Under the pieces are notes generated by a model. It made no database searches and was not told the origin of the DNA. It was given only the letters and a program-made list of their open reading frames with translations. A DNA stretch of 64,000 nucleotides from Rhodoferax sp. (GTDB lineage Bacteria > Pseudomonadota > Gammaproteobacteria > Burkholderiales > Burkholderiaceae_C): NCBI GenBank assembly GCA_029866205.1, contig JARWZT010000011.1, forward strand, positions 271,737 to 335,736, given 5' to 3'. A program made the translations under genes and the position numbers. Below, in pieces: positions 29,963 to 38,958 of the stretch (the first letter of the stretch is position 1; each line of letters opens with the position of its first letter).

Positions 29963-29985
29963 AACCTTAGCGCTGCGCTATGGTT
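29963..29985 (+). promoter_or_regulatory. Dyad operator upstream of the MerR gene
   Basis: AACCTTAGCG (29963-29972), spacer CTG, CGCTATGGTT (29976-29985). The 10-nt arms are complementary except at one position. The dyad lies 15 to 37 nt before the MerR ATG. This is the usual place and shape for a MerR-family operator lying in the promoter spacer, which suggests autoregulation of the MerR-thioesterase operon. A possible TGGCAA/TATGGT pair flanks and overlaps it, but weakly. Confidence 0.5.
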
Positions 29986-29999
29986 GTTAGAGTTGATTC

Positions 30000-30359
30000 A
30001 TGCGCAGTTCTGAATTGTCTGAACAAACTGGCGTCTCAACGCATCGACTTCGTCGGTACGAAACGCTGGGCTTGATCCGCAGCGAGCGGCAAGCCAACGG
30101 CTACCGCGTCTATACGGCAAGCACTGTGCGAGAGGTCGTATTTATCGACAAGTCCACGGCGATCGGTTTCTCGCTGGGTGAAGTCGCAGAAGTACTTCCT
30201 CGTTATCGAACTGGATCGCTGACCCCCGACGAGATGATCGCTGGCCTGCAGCGAAAGATTCAAGAGCTTGATGAGCAGATCGCCGCAAAGAATGAGCAAC
30301 GAAAAATGCTTGTTGACCACATCGCATGGTTCAAAAACCGAAAAAGGACGACCCAATGA
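30000..30359 (+). CDS. MerR-family transcriptional regulator
   Basis: A 119-aa regulator with an N-terminal winged helix-turn-helix (residues 1-70): ELSEQTGVSTHRLRRYETLGLI, then SERQANGYRVYT and the second helix pair. It ends in a dimerisation coiled coil (residues 80-112, rich in Glu, Lys, Gln). There is no C-terminal cysteine set for metals, so a metal sensor of the MerR/ZntR type is unlikely; an organic effector is more probable. Its stop overlaps the start of the following thioesterase (ATGA). The candidate operator lies just upstream. Confidence 0.9.
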   Translation: MRSSELSEQTGVSTHRLRRYETLGLIRSERQANGYRVYTASTVREVVFIDKSTAIGFSLGEVAEVLPRYRTGSLTPDEMIAGLQRKIQELDEQIAAKNEQRKMLVDHIAWFKNRKRTTQ

Positions 30360-30766
30360 GCTATCTAGAAACCTTGAAAATAATCAACAACCTGGCGGCT
30401 TTCAATCGCTGGTGTGGCATCGAAGTCATCCTCGCCGATCATGGCGAAGCGGCCATCGCCATAGATTGGCGCGATGAGTTTGGTCAGTATTCGGGCTATT
30501 TACATGCGGGCCTGGTCGCAACCTTAATCGACACGGCATGCGGATATGCCGCCACTACGGTCATTGGTCCTCGCCTTTTGGCTGCAAATTTTTCGGTGAA
30601 CTGTTTGCGACCGGCTATCGGTCAGCGGTTTGTCGCCCGTGCGCGGGTAGTAAAACCCGGTAAATCGCAGGTGTTCACTACCTGCGATTTGTTTGCGTGC
30701 GACGCAGACGGTGAAAAACTAGTGGCCAATGGCCAAACGCTACTGACAGTTTTAGCTGCACCTTAA
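30356..30766 (+). CDS. PaaI-family hotdog thioesterase (copy 2)
   Basis: A 136-aa hotdog protein. The family motif is in YSGYLHAGLVATLIDTACGYAA (His-Ala-Gly with an Asp in the helix). The strand pattern ANFSVNCLRPAIGQRFVARARVVKPGK follows. It probably hydrolyses an acyl-CoA; the substrate is unknown. The ATG at 30356 overlaps the MerR stop, so it is translationally coupled to its likely regulator. An upstream GTG start within merR is less likely. Confidence 0.86.
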   Translation: MSYLETLKIINNLAAFNRWCGIEVILADHGEAAIAIDWRDEFGQYSGYLHAGLVATLIDTACGYAATTVIGPRLLAANFSVNCLRPAIGQRFVARARVVKPGKSQVFTTCDLFACDADGEKLVANGQTLLTVLAAP

Positions 30767-31072
30767 TCCAGAGGCTTAACTGGTGATTTGTAGCCGCGCC
30801 CCTATTTGGATTCGACTTGGCAACATCTGTAGCCCTGCCTACTTTGGCCGGTAATCGGCCTGCGCATCTGTTTTTGGTAGCTCCCTTCGAATGCCTCGCT
30901 GGCCAAATCCCGGCCGTTACCAGGTTCGAAAACCCGCTCAGCGCTTCAGTTCTCCATAGAAGTTCTCGTCTGACCCCAGCAGCAGGTGGCGAGTCTTTGG
31001 ATCAAAGTTTGCACGCGGTTTACATTGGTCCTACAAGTCTCTGTCAATGCGTATGGGCGTTTTAGTTGTGCC
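30767..31072. other. 306-bp gap between thioesterase 2 and the FtsX-like permease
   Basis: No recognisable gene, RNA or clear hairpin terminator was found. The two genes that flank it converge here. An 82-codon open frame (30817-31065) has no family features. Confidence 0.5.
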
Positions 31073-33697
31073 CTACCAGTCTTCCTTCACCGCCATCACC
31101 GCATCCCGCCCCGCAGCACTGCGCCCTGACACCCAGGCCGTCAAGGTGCCTGCCGCCACCACCGCCAGGCCCAAAGCCAGCAGTCGCAGCCAGGGCACGC
31201 TCAAGTCCATGCTCCAGTGAAAGCTTTGCGGGTTGACCACAAACACCAGCACCGCGGCCACTGCCAGCCCCAGCGCGGTGCCGGCCAGAGCGCCCAGCAT
31301 GGTCCAAGCTGCGCCTTCCAGGGCTAAGAGGCGCAGCACCTGCGCGCGGGTTAGGCCCAGGTGCACCAGCAGACCAAACTCTTTGCGACGCGCCAGCACC
31401 TGCGCGCTAAAGCTCGCGGCCACGCCAAACAGGCCAATGCCAATGGCCACCGCCTGCAGCCAATACGTCACGGCAAAGCTGCGGTCAAAAATTTGCAAGG
31501 TGCGCTGGCGAATCTCGCCAGCGGAGCCAAAGTCCAGTAAGGCGCTGGCCTGCGTGCCGCCCAAGGCGTCGGCCAGTGCGCGCAGTTGGGTGCTCACGTC
31601 CGCCTCGTCCGCGCCAGGCGTGAGCCACAGCGCCAGGTCGTTGGTGCGGCGGTCGTCGCTGATTTTTGCAAAGTCCGCACTGTCGATGGCCACGGTGCCA
31701 AACTGGCGCGCGTAATCGCGCCACACGCCGGCCACAAAAAACCGGGCGTGAGGTTCCGTTTCGGGTCGCGTGAGGCTTTGCAGCGCTGCACCCAGCGGTA
31801 CAAAGTCTTGGCCCAGGCGCGCGCCATACAGGTCCACCATCGCCTCGCTCACATAAATGCCCACGCGGCCTGCGGGCACGGGCAGCGCGTCGCCCACCAG
31901 CGGCAGGCTGGCGCTGGCGTCCAGGGCGGCGCTGCTGCTTGCGCGCAGGGGCCGCACCAGCAGCGTGACCGAGGGCTTGTCTGGCGCGAGCGCCACGGGC
32001 AGGCTGCGCTGGGTCAGCAGGCGGGCCACGCCGGGCAGTTGGGCGGCGTCTTGCACAAAGCGCGGATCAAAAAAAGCCATGTCGCTGCTGCTGGCGCTGC
32101 CCGCGGTGCGCACGTACAGGGCCGCAGGCAGCACGGTGTCGAGCCACTGTGTGACCGACTGGCGAAAGCTCGCCACCATCACCGTCAAAGCCACCGCCAG
32201 GCTGAGAGACGCCACCACGCCGCTGACCGCAATGGCCGCGCCATGGGGTACCCGACGCGCGCGCTCTACCGCCAGCAGGCGCAGGGGCTGCTGCGCCACC
32301 CAGGGCGCCACGGCGTTCAGCAGCAAAGACACCAGCCAAGGCAGCGCGCTGATGCCGCCCAGCAGCAAAAGCGCCACGCTCACATAGGCCGCTAGAGGCA
32401 CACCAGCCACTGGCGGCAGCGCGGCCAGGGCGGCGGCAGCCAGCAGCAAAACCAGGCCCCGGCGCGCGTGGCTGTTGCCGTCCATGCTGGCGCCCAAGCC
32501 TTTGAGGGTTTGCGCCGGGGGCAAGCGTGCGGCCATGCGTGCGGGTAAAAACGCGCCCACCAGCGCAGCGACCACGCCCAGCGCGCCAAACACCAGGGCG
32601 GCGCCAGCACTCCATTGCAAGGGCGGCGTGTCGCCCGAAAAATAGCCGCCGCCCAGGTCGCCGCCCAGCAACTGCAGCGCCGCCATGGCCAGGCCGGTGC
32701 CCAGCGCCAAGCCCAGCGCGCTGCCCAGCAGGCCCAGCAGCAAAGCTTCCAGCAACACCAGCGCCATGCGGTGGCTGCGCTGCAAGCCCAGCACATCCAG
32801 CAAGGCAAACTGCTGTGAGCGGCGCGTCACGCTCAAAGCCAGCACCGAAAACACCAAAAACCCGCCGGTAAACAGTGCCACCAGCGCCAGCACTGTCAGG
32901 TTGACCCGGTAGGCGCGCGACACATTGCCCATGCGCTCCAGCGCGTCGCCCGGCGGCTGCAGCACCGCGCCTGCCGGCCAGTCGGCCTGTGCTTGCAGCG
33001 TTCGGGCCAAGGTATCGCGGTCCACCCCAGCGCGCAGGCGCAGGTCCACCCGGCTCAATTGCCCACCCAAGCCAAAAGCCGCTTGTGCAGCGGCCACATC
33101 CATCACCACCAGCGGCGCGCCACTGGTCGCCACCGTGCCCGCCACCCGCAGGCGCCGCCATTGCATGCCGTGTTGCACGCTGATGCTTTGGCCCGCCTTT
33201 GCCGCCAATGCGCTGCGGGCGCTGGCGTTTAAAAACACGGCGTCTGGCGCAAACACATCCAGCCGGTCGGCCCCGTCTCCGGGCAGGGGCAGCAGGTCGG
33301 GCGCTATGGCCGCAATTTGCAGCGCGTCCACGCCCAGCACGCGCAGCGCTGTTTTGTGCGACGCCGCTCCGGATTGCGTTGCAGGTGAAAGCGCATAGGT
33401 GTTTATCTCAAGCACCGGCGAGGCCCAAGCTACGTCCGGGTGTCGGCTCAGGCGCCCGTACAGCTTCTCGTCAAACCGCGTGCCGCTGCCTGCATTTAGC
33501 GACAAATCTGCCTGGCCCGAGACCGAGCGCACTGCTTGCGCAAACTCGTCCAAGGCAGAGGCGTTGATCAGATGCACCGCAAACGCCAGCGCCACACCCA
33601 GCATCACCGACACCACGGCCGCCGCATTGCGCCAGGGGTGCTGGCGCAGCTCTTGCCAGGAAAAGCTGGTGAGCAAGGGGAAAAGTGGGCTGCGCAT
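31073..33697 (-). CDS. Large FtsX-like ABC transporter permease
   Basis: An 874-aa membrane protein with two FtsX/MacB-type halves. An N-terminal TM (NAAAVVSVMLGVALAFAVHLI) is followed by a periplasmic domain, a first membrane block near residues 255-440, a second periplasmic domain, and a C-terminal three-helix block. Such permeases act in extraction or export of lipids or lipoproteins with a LolD-like ATPase. No ATPase gene is adjacent; the neighbour on the 5' side is the divergent thiamine operon. The start at 33697 avoids overlap with the TPP riboswitch. Its usual partner, the AttH-like gene, is displaced to 27592. Confidence 0.85.
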   Translation of the reverse strand: MRSPLFPLLTSFSWQELRQHPWRNAAAVVSVMLGVALAFAVHLINASALDEFAQAVRSVSGQADLSLNAGSGTRFDEKLYGRLSRHPDVAWASPVLEINTYALSPATQSGAASHKTALRVLGVDALQIAAIAPDLLPLPGDGADRLDVFAPDAVFLNASARSALAAKAGQSISVQHGMQWRRLRVAGTVATSGAPLVVMDVAAAQAAFGLGGQLSRVDLRLRAGVDRDTLARTLQAQADWPAGAVLQPPGDALERMGNVSRAYRVNLTVLALVALFTGGFLVFSVLALSVTRRSQQFALLDVLGLQRSHRMALVLLEALLLGLLGSALGLALGTGLAMAALQLLGGDLGGGYFSGDTPPLQWSAGAALVFGALGVVAALVGAFLPARMAARLPPAQTLKGLGASMDGNSHARRGLVLLLAAAALAALPPVAGVPLAAYVSVALLLLGGISALPWLVSLLLNAVAPWVAQQPLRLLAVERARRVPHGAAIAVSGVVASLSLAVALTVMVASFRQSVTQWLDTVLPAALYVRTAGSASSSDMAFFDPRFVQDAAQLPGVARLLTQRSLPVALAPDKPSVTLLVRPLRASSSAALDASASLPLVGDALPVPAGRVGIYVSEAMVDLYGARLGQDFVPLGAALQSLTRPETEPHARFFVAGVWRDYARQFGTVAIDSADFAKISDDRRTNDLALWLTPGADEADVSTQLRALADALGGTQASALLDFGSAGEIRQRTLQIFDRSFAVTYWLQAVAIGIGLFGVAASFSAQVLARRKEFGLLVHLGLTRAQVLRLLALEGAAWTMLGALAGTALGLAVAAVLVFVVNPQSFHWSMDLSVPWLRLLALGLAVVAAGTLTAWVSGRSAAGRDAVMAVKEDW

Positions 33698-33747
33698 GGC
33701 TTGATTGTGGCGCTCGCCGCGGACGCTGATCCGCAGTGCGGCTATCA

Positions 33748-33838
33748 TCCGCACTTCACCGGGGGTGTCGGGCGCGAGCCAGACTGAGAAATACCCCATG
33801 AACCTGATCTGGGTAATGCCAGCGTAGGAAGCGTGATG
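33748..33838 (+). promoter_or_regulatory. TPP riboswitch (THI element)
   Basis: The conserved core is plain: GGGTGTCGGGC near 33762-33772, CTGAGA (33784-33789), an ACCCC run, CCTGATCTGG (33803-33812) and AATGCCAGCGTAGGAA (33815-33830). CACTTC (33752-33757) and GAAGCG (33828-33833) can form P1 with one mismatch. It lies about 85 nt before thiB, so TPP should repress the thiamine importer. A T-run at 33866-33871 follows GC-rich sequence and may be part of the expression platform, though no strong stem was resolved. Confidence 0.93.
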
Positions 33839-33920
33839 GAAAAGATGCCGTGCGTTCTGGGGGCTTTTTTCGTTTCATGGGTCCGCGCTGGATTTTTTTG
33901 AAACGTAAAGGAGTGACTCC

Positions 33921-34979
33921 ATGAACCACGGCATTTTTTCATTGTCCCGCCGCCACGTCGGCGCGTTATTGGTGGCGTCCACCTTGGCGGCTGGCGCCCC
34001 GGCCGTTTTGGCGGCCGATGCGCCGTCCGAGTTGCGCCTGCTCACGCACAGTTCTTTTGGTGTGCCCAAGCCGCTTCTGGCCCAGTTCGAAAAAGAAGCG
34101 GGCGTCAAGCTGCGCATCACCAAGGCGGGCGATGCGGGCGAGATGCTCAACAAACTCATACTCACCCGCAAGGCGCCGATTGCCGATGTGGTGTTTGGTA
34201 TTGACAACACGCTAGCCGCCAAAGCGCTGGCCGCCGACGTGCTTGACGCCTCTACCGGTGCAGCAGCGCAACGACCGACGGCTGTGGCCCTGCCCGCGCC
34301 CTTGGTGCCGGTCGACTACGGCTATGTCACCTTGAACTACGACAAGGCCTGGTTTGCGAAGCGCTCGGTGGCATTGCCCAAGACCTTGGAAGACCTGGCG
34401 CAGCCTGGCACAGCCAAGTTGCTGGTGGTTCAAAACCCGGCCACATCAAGCACTGGCTATGCCTTTTTGCTGGCCACGATTGGCGCGATGGGTGAAGAAA
34501 AGGCCTTTGACTGGTGGGCCCGCATGCGCCAAGGCGGCGTGAAAGTGGCCAAGGGCTGGAGCGAGTCCTACTACACCGACTTTTCTAACACCCCAGGCGG
34601 GGCTTACCCGCTGACGGTGAGCTACGCCAGCAGCCCGGCGGCTGAAGTGTTTTACAGCAAGACCAAAATTTCCGAACCGCCCACCGGCAGCCTGAGCCTG
34701 CCCGGTGCGGTGTTCCGCCAGGTCGAGGGTGTGGCCTTGGTAAAAGGTGGGAAGTCGCGTGAGGCGGCCGAGAAATTCATCGAATTCATGCGTTCGCCCG
34801 AGGTCCAAAAGCAAATGCAAACCGAAATGTGGATGTACCCGGTCGAAGCCGGTGTGGCCCGTGCCGAGGTAATGAAGTTTGCCCCCGAGCCCGCCAAGTC
34901 GGACAGCCCCAGTGACAAGGACATCGCTGACAAGGGCGCAGCCTGGGTCGCGCGCTGGACCAAGGTGGTGCTGAAGTAA
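33921..34979 (+). CDS. thiB: Thiamine ABC transporter substrate-binding protein
   Basis: ThiB binds thiamine, TMP or TPP in the periplasm. The 352-aa precursor has a leader with SRRHVGALLVASTLAAG ending at VLAADA. Mature sequence LRLLTHSSFGVPKPLLAQFE matches the ThiB start, and ADVVFGIDNTLAAKAL plus VPVDYGYVTLNYDKAW are family motifs. The gene follows the TPP riboswitch and begins the thiBPQ operon. An AAAGGAG sequence lies 8 nt before the ATG. Confidence 0.95.
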   Translation: MNHGIFSLSRRHVGALLVASTLAAGAPAVLAADAPSELRLLTHSSFGVPKPLLAQFEKEAGVKLRITKAGDAGEMLNKLILTRKAPIADVVFGIDNTLAAKALAADVLDASTGAAAQRPTAVALPAPLVPVDYGYVTLNYDKAWFAKRSVALPKTLEDLAQPGTAKLLVVQNPATSSTGYAFLLATIGAMGEEKAFDWWARMRQGGVKVAKGWSESYYTDFSNTPGGAYPLTVSYASSPAAEVFYSKTKISEPPTGSLSLPGAVFRQVEGVALVKGGKSREAAEKFIEFMRSPEVQKQMQTEMWMYPVEAGVARAEVMKFAPEPAKSDSPSDKDIADKGAAWVARWTKVVLK

Positions 34980-35030
34980 GCGTCCTTCTGGCCGCGTATT
35001 CCCGCCCATGACCCCATCGCCGAGGCACCG

Positions 35031-36639
35031 ATGATCGGTTCGGCCCTGCGTTCTCCCCGCTGGCTGGCGCTGGCACCACTGGCATTCTTGCTGGCGGCGC
35101 TGGTGGCCCCGGTGTTGCGCCTGATGTTTGAAGCTGGGTCTGGCGGGGGTGGGCTTGCGGCGGTTCAGGCGAGCGGGGAGCCCGGCGCCATCGGCTGGTT
35201 ACAACCGTGGGTGGACCCGTATTTGCGATGGCGCCTGCTGTGGTCGGCCTTGCAGGCGGCACTGACTTGCGCCTTGGTGTTGGTGCTGGGTGTGCCGGTG
35301 GCCTGGGTGCTGGCGCGCTACGAGTTTGTAGGGCGGCGATGGGTATTGCGCGCGCTGATGCTGCCCTTTGTCGTGCCTACGCTGGTGGCGGCCATGGGCG
35401 TGTTGGCTTTGTGGGGACCGCAAGGCTTGTGGGTGCAGGCAGGTGGACGGTCATTGCAGGACACGCCTTTTTTGCTGCTGTATGGCAATGTGTTTTTTAA
35501 CCTGTGCGTGCTGGTGCGCAGCGCCACGGACGCACTGGAGCAGGTCAGCGCGTCACGCGTGGCGGCCGCCCGCACGCTGGGCGCCACTCCGTGGCGTGCG
35601 TTTTGGCGTATCGAGTGGCCGGCAATCTTGCCGTGGCTGATGTCGGCCTTGTGTCTGGTGTTTTTGTATTGTTTTGCCGGATTTGGTCTGGCGCTGGTCT
35701 TGGGCGGTCAGGCTTACGCCACGGTGGAGGTGGAGATTTACACCTTGGTGGCCTACGAACTGCAACTCGGCGCTGCCGGCGTGCTGGCGCTGTGGACGCT
35801 GGGCATTACCGGCCTGTTTGCGCTGCTGTACGCGGTACTCGAACGCCGCTTGGCCACGCCGCTGCGCGCTGATCGTATCGCACGGCGTGCGCCCCAGACC
35901 GCAGGTCAGTGGCTGGCGGTGGCCGGGGCGCTGGCGGTGCTGGCGCTGTTTTGTCTTGCGCCAATTGGCGCCATCGTCCTGCGGGCGGCGCAGGCGGGTG
36001 GGCAAGCCTGGGCTGTTTTGTGGGAGCCCGATACCGTGCTGGCGCTTGGCAACACCTTGCGTTTCTCGGGTGCTGCCTTGGTGCTGGCCACCCTGCTGGG
36101 TTGGGCCCATGCGCTGGCAGCGCGACATTCGGCTTCTCTGCGGGCGCTGGCGTTTTTGCCGCTGGTGGTGTCGCCGGTGCTGGTGGCCTTTGGTCTGTTG
36201 CTGCTGTATCCGGCATGGACCGCCAGCGTGCCGCTCTTGATTGCGGCCTATGCGCTGCTGGCATATCCGTTTGTGGCCAAGTCGGTAGCCTCAGGCTTAG
36301 ACGGTTTACCGGCCAATTTGCACGCGGCCGCACGCTCGCTGGGCGCATCGCCGTGGCGCGCTTTTTGGCGGGTCACCTGGCCGCTGCTTTTCCCCGCACT
36401 GCGCCGGGGTATGGCATTTGCCGCCGCCACTGCCGTCGGAGAATTTGCGGTTACGCTGTTTTTAAGCCGCCCCGAATGGGCGACCCTCAGCACCCTGATC
36501 TACCAGCATCTGGGCCGTCCGGGTGCGGCACACCTGGATGCGGCCTTGGTGTTGGCCTGTGCCCTGATGGCGCTGGCCTTGGCCGTATTTTTGCTGATTG
36601 AGTGGCCCACCACCGACAGGCCCCACCTGCAGGAATCCC

Positions 36640-36647
<8 letters not shown>
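35031..36647 (+). CDS. thiP: Thiamine ABC transporter permease
   Basis: ThiP is a fused, two-domain inner-membrane permease with about 12 transmembrane helices in 538 aa. Two EAA loops are visible: AARTLGATPWRAFWRIEWPAI (residues about 180-200) and AARSLGASPWRAFWRVTWPLL (about 435-455), one in each half. The C-terminal half has TAVGEFAVTLFLSRPEW. It starts 51 nt after thiB and overlaps thiQ by 8 nt. Confidence 0.95.
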
Positions 36648-37299
<652 letters not shown>

Positions 37300-37310
37300 G
37301 TGTGTGGTGA

Positions 37311-37332
37311 GGGGCGACAGTCGCCGCACCCC
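37311..37332. terminator. Possible hairpin between convergent thiQ and nadB
   Basis: GGCGAC-A-GTCGCC (37313-37325) forms a short palindrome in the 35-bp gap between two convergent genes, enclosed by GGGG and CCCC. There is no T-run on either strand, so a terminator role is only suggested by position. Confidence 0.25.
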
Positions 37333-37334
37333 GC

Positions 37335-38954
37335 TCAACTGCGTGGCGTGCTCGCGGTGGGGGTCAGGGTAGTGGGTAGCGCCTGGTCGAGCATTTCGGG
37401 ATAGTCGCGGCTGAAGTGCAAGCCCCGGCTTTCGTGGCGGGCGCGGGCACTTTGCACAATCAAATCGGCGACCTGCACCAAATTGCGAAGTTCGAGCAGA
37501 TCGCGGGTGACGTGAAAGTTGGCGTAGAACTCCTGAATCTCGTCTTCCAGCAGCGCAATGCGGTGCGCGGCCCGGTCCAGGCGCTTGTTGGTGCGTACGA
37601 TGCCCACGTAATCCCACATGAAGCGGCGCAGCTCGTCCCAGTTGTGGGATATCACTACCGACTCGTCCGCGTCCGTGACCCGGCTGTCGTCCCAGGTTGG
37701 CAAGGCCAAGCAATGCGTGCTGGGGCGGTGTTCGATGTCGTGGCTGGCCGCGCGTGCGAACACCATACACTCCACCAGCGAATTGCTGGCCAGTCGGTTG
37801 GCCCCGTGCAAACCGCTGCAAGCCGCTTCGCCAATGGCATACAGGCCGGGCAAATCGGTGCGGCCTTGCAGGTCGGCCAGCACACCGCCACAGGTGTAGT
37901 GCGCTGCAGGCACCACCGGAATAGGTTGGCGGCTGATGTCAATTCCCAGTTCCAGGCAGCGGGCGTAGATGTTGGGAAAGTGTTCCTGAATGAAGGCCAG
38001 ACTTTGGTGCGAGATGTCGAGGTACACGCAGTCAAAGCCGCCTTTTTTCATCTCGAAGTCAATCGCGCGGGCCACCACGTCGCGCGGGGCGAGTTCGGCG
38101 CGTGCATCGTGGTTGAGCATGAAACGCGTGCCGTCGGGCAGCAGCAGGCGGCCGCCCTCGCCACGCACAGCCTCGCTGATCAGAAACGATTTGGCGTGCG
38201 GGTGGTACAGGCAAGTGGGGTGAAACTGGATGAACTCCATGTTTTGCACCCGGCAGCCTGCGCGCCAGGCGGCCGCAATGCCGTCGCCTGTGGCGGTGTC
38301 GGGGTTGGTGGTGTACAGGTACACCTTGCCCGCGCCCCCGGTAGCCAAGAGCGTGTGGGGGGCAGAAAAGGTGAGCACCTCGTCGGTCACTTCGTCCAGG
38401 GCGTACAAGCCCACGCAGCGTCGGTTGGTTCCCGTGTCGCCCGCCACCTTGTCGCTGGTGATCAGATCGACCAGCGTGTGGTTTTCAAACAGGCTGATGT
38501 TGGGCGACTTTTGTACCCGTTCTATCAGAGTGGCCTGCACCGCCGCACCGGTGGCGTCAGTCACGTGCACGATGCGCCGGGCGCTATGACCGCCCTCCCG
38601 CGTGAGATGCAAGTCGCCGTTGTTTTCTGTGCTGAAAGGCACGCCCAGTGCCTGCAGCCAGGCAATTGCCTGGGGCGCTTGCTCCACCACAAACTGGGTG
38701 GCTGCCATGTCGCACAAACCGGCACCCGCAATCAGGGTGTCATCGACGTGGGCAGCAAAGCTGTCAGCCTTGTCCCACACGGCCGCAATGCCGCCCTGGG
38801 CCCAACCGCTGGAGCCTTCGCGCACGGCGCGTTTGGTAAGGATGGCGACCCGGTATTTTTCGGACAGCAACAAGGCCGCGCTCAAACCGGCCAAGCCGCT
38901 GCCGACGATCAACACGTCATATTGCAGCGCCTGTGGCGTTGACTTTTCTTGCAT
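37335..38954 (-). CDS. nadB: L-aspartate oxidase
   Basis: NadB oxidises L-aspartate to iminoaspartate with FAD, the first step of de novo NAD synthesis. The 539-aa protein has the FAD-binding [14 protein letters not shown] (residues about 16-29), [12 protein letters not shown], the active-site region [13 protein letters not shown], and the capping motif [13 protein letters not shown]. The C-terminal helical domain is complete. It is transcribed toward thiQ. The metG gene ends 4 nt before the nadB start codon on the same strand, so the two may be co-transcribed. No nadA or nadC is nearby. Confidence 0.95.
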   Translation of the reverse strand: MQEKSTPQALQYDVLIVGSGLAGLSAALLLSEKYRVAILTKRAVREGSSGWAQGGIAAVWDKADSFAAHVDDTLIAGAGLCDMAATQFVVEQAPQAIAWLQALGVPFSTENNGDLHLTREGGHSARRIVHVTDATGAAVQATLIERVQKSPNISLFENHTLVDLITSDKVAGDTGTNRRCVGLYALDEVTDEVLTFSAPHTLLATGGAGKVYLYTTNPDTATGDGIAAAWRAGCRVQNMEFIQFHPTCLYHPHAKSFLISEAVRGEGGRLLLPDGTRFMLNHDARAELAPRDVVARAIDFEMKKGGFDCVYLDISHQSLAFIQEHFPNIYARCLELGIDISRQPIPVVPAAHYTCGGVLADLQGRTDLPGLYAIGEAACSGLHGANRLASNSLVECMVFARAASHDIEHRPSTHCLALPTWDDSRVTDADESVVISHNWDELRRFMWDYVGIVRTNKRLDRAAHRIALLEDEIQEFYANFHVTRDLLELRNLVQVADLIVQSARARHESRGLHFSRDYPEMLDQALPTTLTPTASTPRS

Positions 38955-38958
38955 GAAA

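Larger units (their letters stand above)
29384..29999 (+). other. 616-bp gap between thioesterase 1 and the MerR gene
   Basis: No convincing coding region. It holds one copy of a 52-nt imperfect repeat (29431-29482), a 9-bp perfect hairpin (29499-29520) and, at its end, a dyad that looks like the MerR operator (29963-29985). One open frame of 152 codons (29555-30013) has no recognisable features, is Cys/Arg/Ala/Leu-rich in a way typical of non-coding frames, and overlaps the MerR start. Confidence 0.6.

Noticed and set aside
29555..30013. 152-codon plus-strand frame before the MerR gene
   Set aside because: No recognisable family, Cys/Arg-rich composition, overlaps the MerR start and covers the probable MerR operator.
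30817..31065. 82-codon plus-strand frame
   Set aside because: No ribosome-binding site, no family features; lies between convergent genes.
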